32,201 nucleotides of DNA, from NCBI GenBank assembly GCA_027579435.1, contig JANBPK010000907.1, forward strand, positions 1 through 32,201, written 5' to 3'. Made by a program: the position numbers and the translations under genes. This document shows positions 28,544-32,201 of this stretch, piece by piece; the stretch's first letter is position 1, and each line of letters starts with the position of its first letter. Source of the stretch: Candolleomyces eurysporus. Lineage: Eukaryota > Basidiomycota > Agaricomycetes > Agaricales > Psathyrellaceae. A model generated the notes under the pieces. It did no database searches. It was not told the origin of the DNA and saw only the letters and a program-made list of their open reading frames with translations.

Positions 28544-30819
28544 CTAAAGATCGTTCTGGCGAATGTAGTCTATGATTGGCCGGATGTATGAGCTCCAACC
28601 CCTAGGTGGATAATATGCCCTCCACCTCCCCAAGTCAAGCGGAAGGTTGCCCAAAGCCTGAGTAACTTCGTCAGACTTCTGCCGGTTCGAATTTGTCGAG
28701 CGATTGTAGAGCTTCTCAAAGTAATCTTTCAAATTCAGTCTATCCGAGAGATACATCCTGAATAGAGATTGGCTGCACATATGGCCCGCGGCTCGGTCTA
28801 TCGAAGAGAGAACATGGGTAATGGCCTGCTGGGAAAGAGGGTCTGACTCCTTGGACAGATACTCGAGCGAATCAATGAATTTCGGGTTGACAAGATTTAG
28901 AGGGGTATCAATGGGGTGAGATGGCCTAATCCTAATGCTAGGATATTTGGGGACCTTCAAGAAAGATTTGGGGACCTTGATGAAACAGGTCGTAAGGTCG
29001 ATGGTTAGTAGCTTTTTGACCACTTTGACGTATTCGTCCTGGCGAAGCTGGACACCCTCTTCGATCGACCAGACAGCGGTCCAGAGGGATTGAAACAAGT
29101 AAAGGGCAAATTCGAGGTGAGCTTCTTTTATCTCACTTTGGCTTTTAATGGTGGACATGCACTCGAGACAATTCCATAGAAGTCGGCGACGTCCCTTCTT
29201 CTTGTTGACGGCGAAATCCAATGAGAGCATAGGGTCCGTCAAGAACTCGACAAAGGAGGAGTGGATGAAAGGGTCTAGTGGGTTTTCGGACACCCACCAC
29301 AAATCATCGGAGGGCGGGGGGNTCTGATACGCGAACGACTGCATGAAGGCCCCGAATAGCTCTAGCCCCACAGCCTGCCGCTCGACTATACAGAGAGTCA
29401 AAGATACAGAGAGCTCTGGAGAGACCATAACTCTCATCAAAATAGTCGGTTATTATCATTATGTCCTCGAGTGCCTCGACCATGAGCGAGCGATTGCTCT
29501 CTGGGCAAGATTTCATGATCTGCCTGTACAGCTCGTAAAGGGAGGAGAAAGGGGTGGAGCGTGCAAGGTCACGATTCGAGTCGGGTGAACCGTCGAGGAT
29601 GTCTTTGAGGCGTTTCCGCGGGTCGTCGTATGGATCGTCGATGTGCCGGATAACGGTCGAAGCGTAGACCATGTGCCCATTAGTTTTCCAAATGAAGCTG
29701 CGTACGATACTCTCCGTAGGCCACTCCGTGTCCCCGGTCTTCGCCGCGATGCAAGAGAGCTCGGCCCGTATGTACTTCTCCACATCGTTCATATGATCTC
29801 CAACTGCGTAGAGGTCCAATACCTCCACCAAATCCGTGAATGACCTCGATTCGATGTGCTGCTTGATCCAGACCTCTGGTCTGCTGAGGATCAGAAATGA
29901 GAGGGGGAGGCGATGAGATTGGAGGGAGTGAATGAGATTGAGGATTCGGACTTGAGCTTTCTCCTGGTCTTCGGCGTACTTCTTCTCCACCCGGGACTCT
30001 TGCTCCGAGTTGATACATTCATCGAGGCCATCTATGATAACCAATCGGTTCGGAATATCTTTCAAGTCGCCTAAAGCCTTGAAGGGCTCGACGATCAGCT
30101 CGACTAGTTGAATCTCCAGCGCTTTCTTGAGAATAAGTGGGCTCCGACTGATCGCATTCGCGATATGAGGCTTGAGTTCGGGGATGGCGATGGCAAGTTG
30201 GTGAGCGATGGTGATAATGAAGCGTGTGGGGTTGTTGCGCTCGGCGGACGTCCTCCAGAAGAAGAACGTGGCCCCGAGAGGATTGAAATCGAGTCCCACG
30301 ATTTCTTCGAGCATCTTGGAGATAGTGCCAGCGATGGCAGTCTTGCCGTACCCCACAGGTGCATGAACCCACATGATCGGCTTGTTAGGGCCTTGCTGAT
30401 ACCCGTACCAATCCTTGATGCGAATCACAACGGCCTCACGAGTTCCGGGATGGCACAGTGGGGGAGGAAATCGTTCATCAGAGTCGTGCATCGCTCCTGT
30501 GGCCGAGTGATCGTAGAGAACTTGGAGGACTAGTGCATCGAGGTTAGCAGATGGAACCTTCAGATGAGGAAATGTTTTACGCACCGTCTACACCTGAGGC
30601 ATAGTGGTGGACACCTCCTGCAATAGGAGCGTTGAAGATGGGTGCCTGGCATCCCTGCTGAAAGAACACAGTTTGAGGGACAGGCAAAAGGCAATCTCTG
30701 GCAGGGTGGTTGCGGTTACGGGTTCCTCCTCGATGACCTTGGACGTCGCCGTCATCGGTCCTCGCAGGGGGAAGACACTGCGGGTAGGGGTTGAACCTCG
30801 AGTTTGCACGGTTTGCCAT
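28544..30819 (-). CDS. NACHT-domain STAND NTPase without WD40 repeats (frame broken at an N)
   Basis: Two exons, 30819-30585 and 30529-28544, join in phase across a 55-nt intron (donor GTGCGT, branch-like CTAAC, acceptor ACTAG). The total is one base above a multiple of three, and the N at 29322 beside a G6 run is the obvious cause: omitting it connects RGLHAVVRVS to PPPSDDLWW without a stop, for about 739 aa. The N-terminal FFQQGCQAPIFNAPIAGG, ending before YDHSATGAMHDSDER and PPLCHPGTREAV, is typical of basidiomycete NACHT proteins. Walker A is APVGYGKTAIA (about 135-145), Walker B RLVIIDGLDEC (about 240-250), and a LSRPEVW motif follows. The C-terminal half is helical and ends DYIRQNDL. 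The start at 30819 is preferred over 30872 because its frame continues into exon 2. Likely a cytosolic signalling ATPase; ligand unknown. Confidence 0.85.
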
Positions 30820-31116
30820 GACGGTGGTAGAATGTGAAGGGGACTAGCAGCATTGCTGTCGGTGGGATTCATGCTTCACACCTTTATGGCTGTGCGATGC
30901 CACGAACTACAGCCTCCTAGCGTGTTGGGTGCTTGGTTCTTATCATGGGCCGGCGGCTTACTGGTTTTGTAAAACAGAATCTTGGTGATCATGAAAGAAT
31001 TCGTTCTCTCTGGTACGAAGCTCGACGTCTGGAGATAGGAATATTTAATTATGGAGACTTGGTACAAACTTGGTGTGGGTGAACGAGTGAAATCTCGAGA
31101 CTGTGGTCCACGGAAG
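30820..31116. promoter_or_regulatory. Intergenic region upstream of the NACHT gene
   Basis: No coding signal is supported. An ATG at 30872 opens a different minus-strand frame that overlaps the true first exon, so it may act as an upstream reading frame. The segment ends where repeat copy B begins. Confidence 0.3.
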
Positions 31117-31480
31117 CGGTGGTGGTATCAAGAAAGACAGGACCGTGGGATCATGGCCTCTCTTTTCTGATCCGTGACCAACTTCTCTCGTCATTTCAAA
31201 AACTCGTGTATCCATGGCATTCCTTCGATCCTCATTGAACTTTGTGCTTGCAGATGCGAGAGTCCTTTACTCCGGTGGCTTCAATCATTGACTTCCCTTC
31301 CCTTTTCCTCAAATCACTTCTACGCGAAAACGTCACTTTCTCACCCACTGGAGAGCTCACAGCGTCACTTTCGATTCCTTCTTTCGACGCGGCGTCGTCA
31401 GCAGGCGTTCTTTGGAGATTGACGAAATCTCGTCTGCCCGCTCACCCATCTCAACTTGGAATAGCCAGCATGCCGGGGAA
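31117..31480 (+). repeat. Dispersed repeat, copy B
   Basis: This matches copy A (26372-26790) from GGTGGTGGTATCAAGAAAGAC through CCGGGGAACA, with deletions and an insertion near 31410. Same orientation. Copies A and B bracket the second NACHT gene and the sequence downstream of it. Confidence 0.75.
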
Positions 31481-31499
31481 CATAGGAAGTCGTTGAAAA

Positions 31500-31720
31500 A
31501 GGTACGAGTGTCCACGGGCACTCCTTCGATCCTCACTCAACTTTGTTCTTGCAGATGCGATCCGAGTCCTTTACTGCGGTGGCCTCAAACATCGCTCACC
31601 ATTCAAGGCGCCCCTCCTCAGCGCCTAGCGACCTCCCTTCCCTGGCGTCACCGCTGCTTCCTACACGAACGTGTCGCCTCACTTCCTGCCACGCACTGGA
31701 GAGCTCAGCTGGCCTCACCG
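31500..31720 (+). repeat. Dispersed repeat, copy C (partial)
   Basis: Starting at GTACGAGTGTCCACGGGCA, this resembles the inner part of copy A more than its neighbour B. It shares TTCTTGCAGATGCGATCC and GAGTCCTTTACT, and lacks the first 110 bp or so of copy A. B and C are tandem, 20 bp apart. Confidence 0.65.
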
Positions 31721-31893
31721 GCGTCTGGGCCGGAGGATATGGATAGCGCGTTTTTGACGTTCAGTTCGCTGCCCGCGAAATAGGTCCTGCCACTGTGCTC
31801 GCCTCCCGGGACAGGTTGCGCTATCCAAAGAAGGGTATTCGACGAGACTTGCCCAGTGGGCTAGACGATAATGTGAGACACAATTATCCGTCC

Positions 31894-32201
31894 ATGTCGC
31901 CCAAGTCTCCATCCAAAACGGTGTGTATCTATCATATCATGTTTCGTGTTTGAATGGTTGTGGTCAATTGGACAGAATACTGATTGGCATATTCTCGTAC
32001 AGCACTCAGCTACTACGACGCACCTCGGTACGGCTATTCGACGCATTCAGAAAAAAGTCGAGAGGATGAAGTGACTACGCCTGTTCCGCACCACCACCGA
32101 ACAACTCCCTATGATCGCTCACCAACAATGGAATTCCATTCCCCCNAGCTTCGTCTCCCTCGCTCATCCTGTCATCGCCATCCCTGTTCCCTACGCCGTC
32201 G
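31894..32201 (+). CDS. 5' end of an unidentified + strand gene (runs off window)
   Basis: An ATG at 31894 begins MSPKSPSKTV. A GTATCT donor at 31925 and an acceptor at 32001-32002 (78-nt intron) join in phase to an exon with SLSYYDAPRYGYSTHSEK, an HHH run and MEFHSPS. The N at 32146 beside C5 shifts the frame; ignoring it, the reading continues as FVSLAHPVIAIPVPYAV to the last base. I do not recognise the family; the visible part is a hydrophilic N-terminus followed by a hydrophobic stretch. Other donor choices lead to early stops, which favours this model, but the start is not proven. Confidence 0.45.

Noticed and set aside
1..32201. CRISPR arrays, tRNA or rRNA genes, bacterial-type operons
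   Set aside because: No regularly spaced repeats, cloverleaf or rRNA signature was seen. The tRNA-like string at 13115-13126 is the copia primer site only.

Overview
The window reads as a nuclear segment of a filamentous basidiomycete (Agaricomycete-type) genome. Introns are 47-78 nt with GT..AG ends, NACHT-type STAND NTPases of the Agaricomycete kind are present, and host genes are GC-rich while the intervening DNA is AT-richer and full of transposons. There is no bacterial or organellar signature, and I found no tRNA, rRNA or CRISPR array.

Layout. Positions 1-735 hold the 3' end of a Ser/Pro-rich host gene on +. From 736 to 2593 there is gene-free DNA. Positions 2602-18487 form one nested transposon block. 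The outer shell is a hAT element with a 12-bp perfect terminal inverted repeat, an 8-bp target duplication (7/8 match) and a decayed + strand transposase at 15214-18113. Inside its left half sits a Helitron-type element (about 3187-14540) whose four genes are all on -: an unidentified gene containing a copia insertion, a Rep/helicase, a spliced gene for an unknown protein of about 340 aa, and a possible small gene. Inside the first of those sits a Ty1/copia LTR retrotransposon (10083-13517) with two LTRs that look identical, a GGGGG target duplication and a defective gag-pol. Positions 18496-21441 are gene-poor.

The right third carries two STAND/NLR-like genes on the minus strand. The first (24926-21442, five exons) encodes an MLKL/HeLo-like helical N-terminus, a NACHT domain and a short WD40 array with near-identical repeats; it has one extra base in a C run. 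The second (30819-28544, two exons) encodes a NACHT protein without WD40 repeats; its frame is broken only by an N beside a G run. Between them lie a decayed M36 (fungalysin) metallopeptidase pseudogene (about 26240-25195, minus) and exon-like open sequence. A repeat family of about 300-400 bp occurs as one copy before and two copies after the second NACHT gene. A new + strand gene starts near 31894 and leaves the window.

Together: the nest shows relative insertion times (hAT oldest, Helitron inside it, copia last). The nonsense codons in the hAT and Helitron genes are nearly all TGA where CGA would fit, which suggests CpG transition decay. The two NACHT genes are of the kind that fungi use for non-self recognition and programmed cell death. 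All assignments come from reading motifs by eye; no database search was possible.
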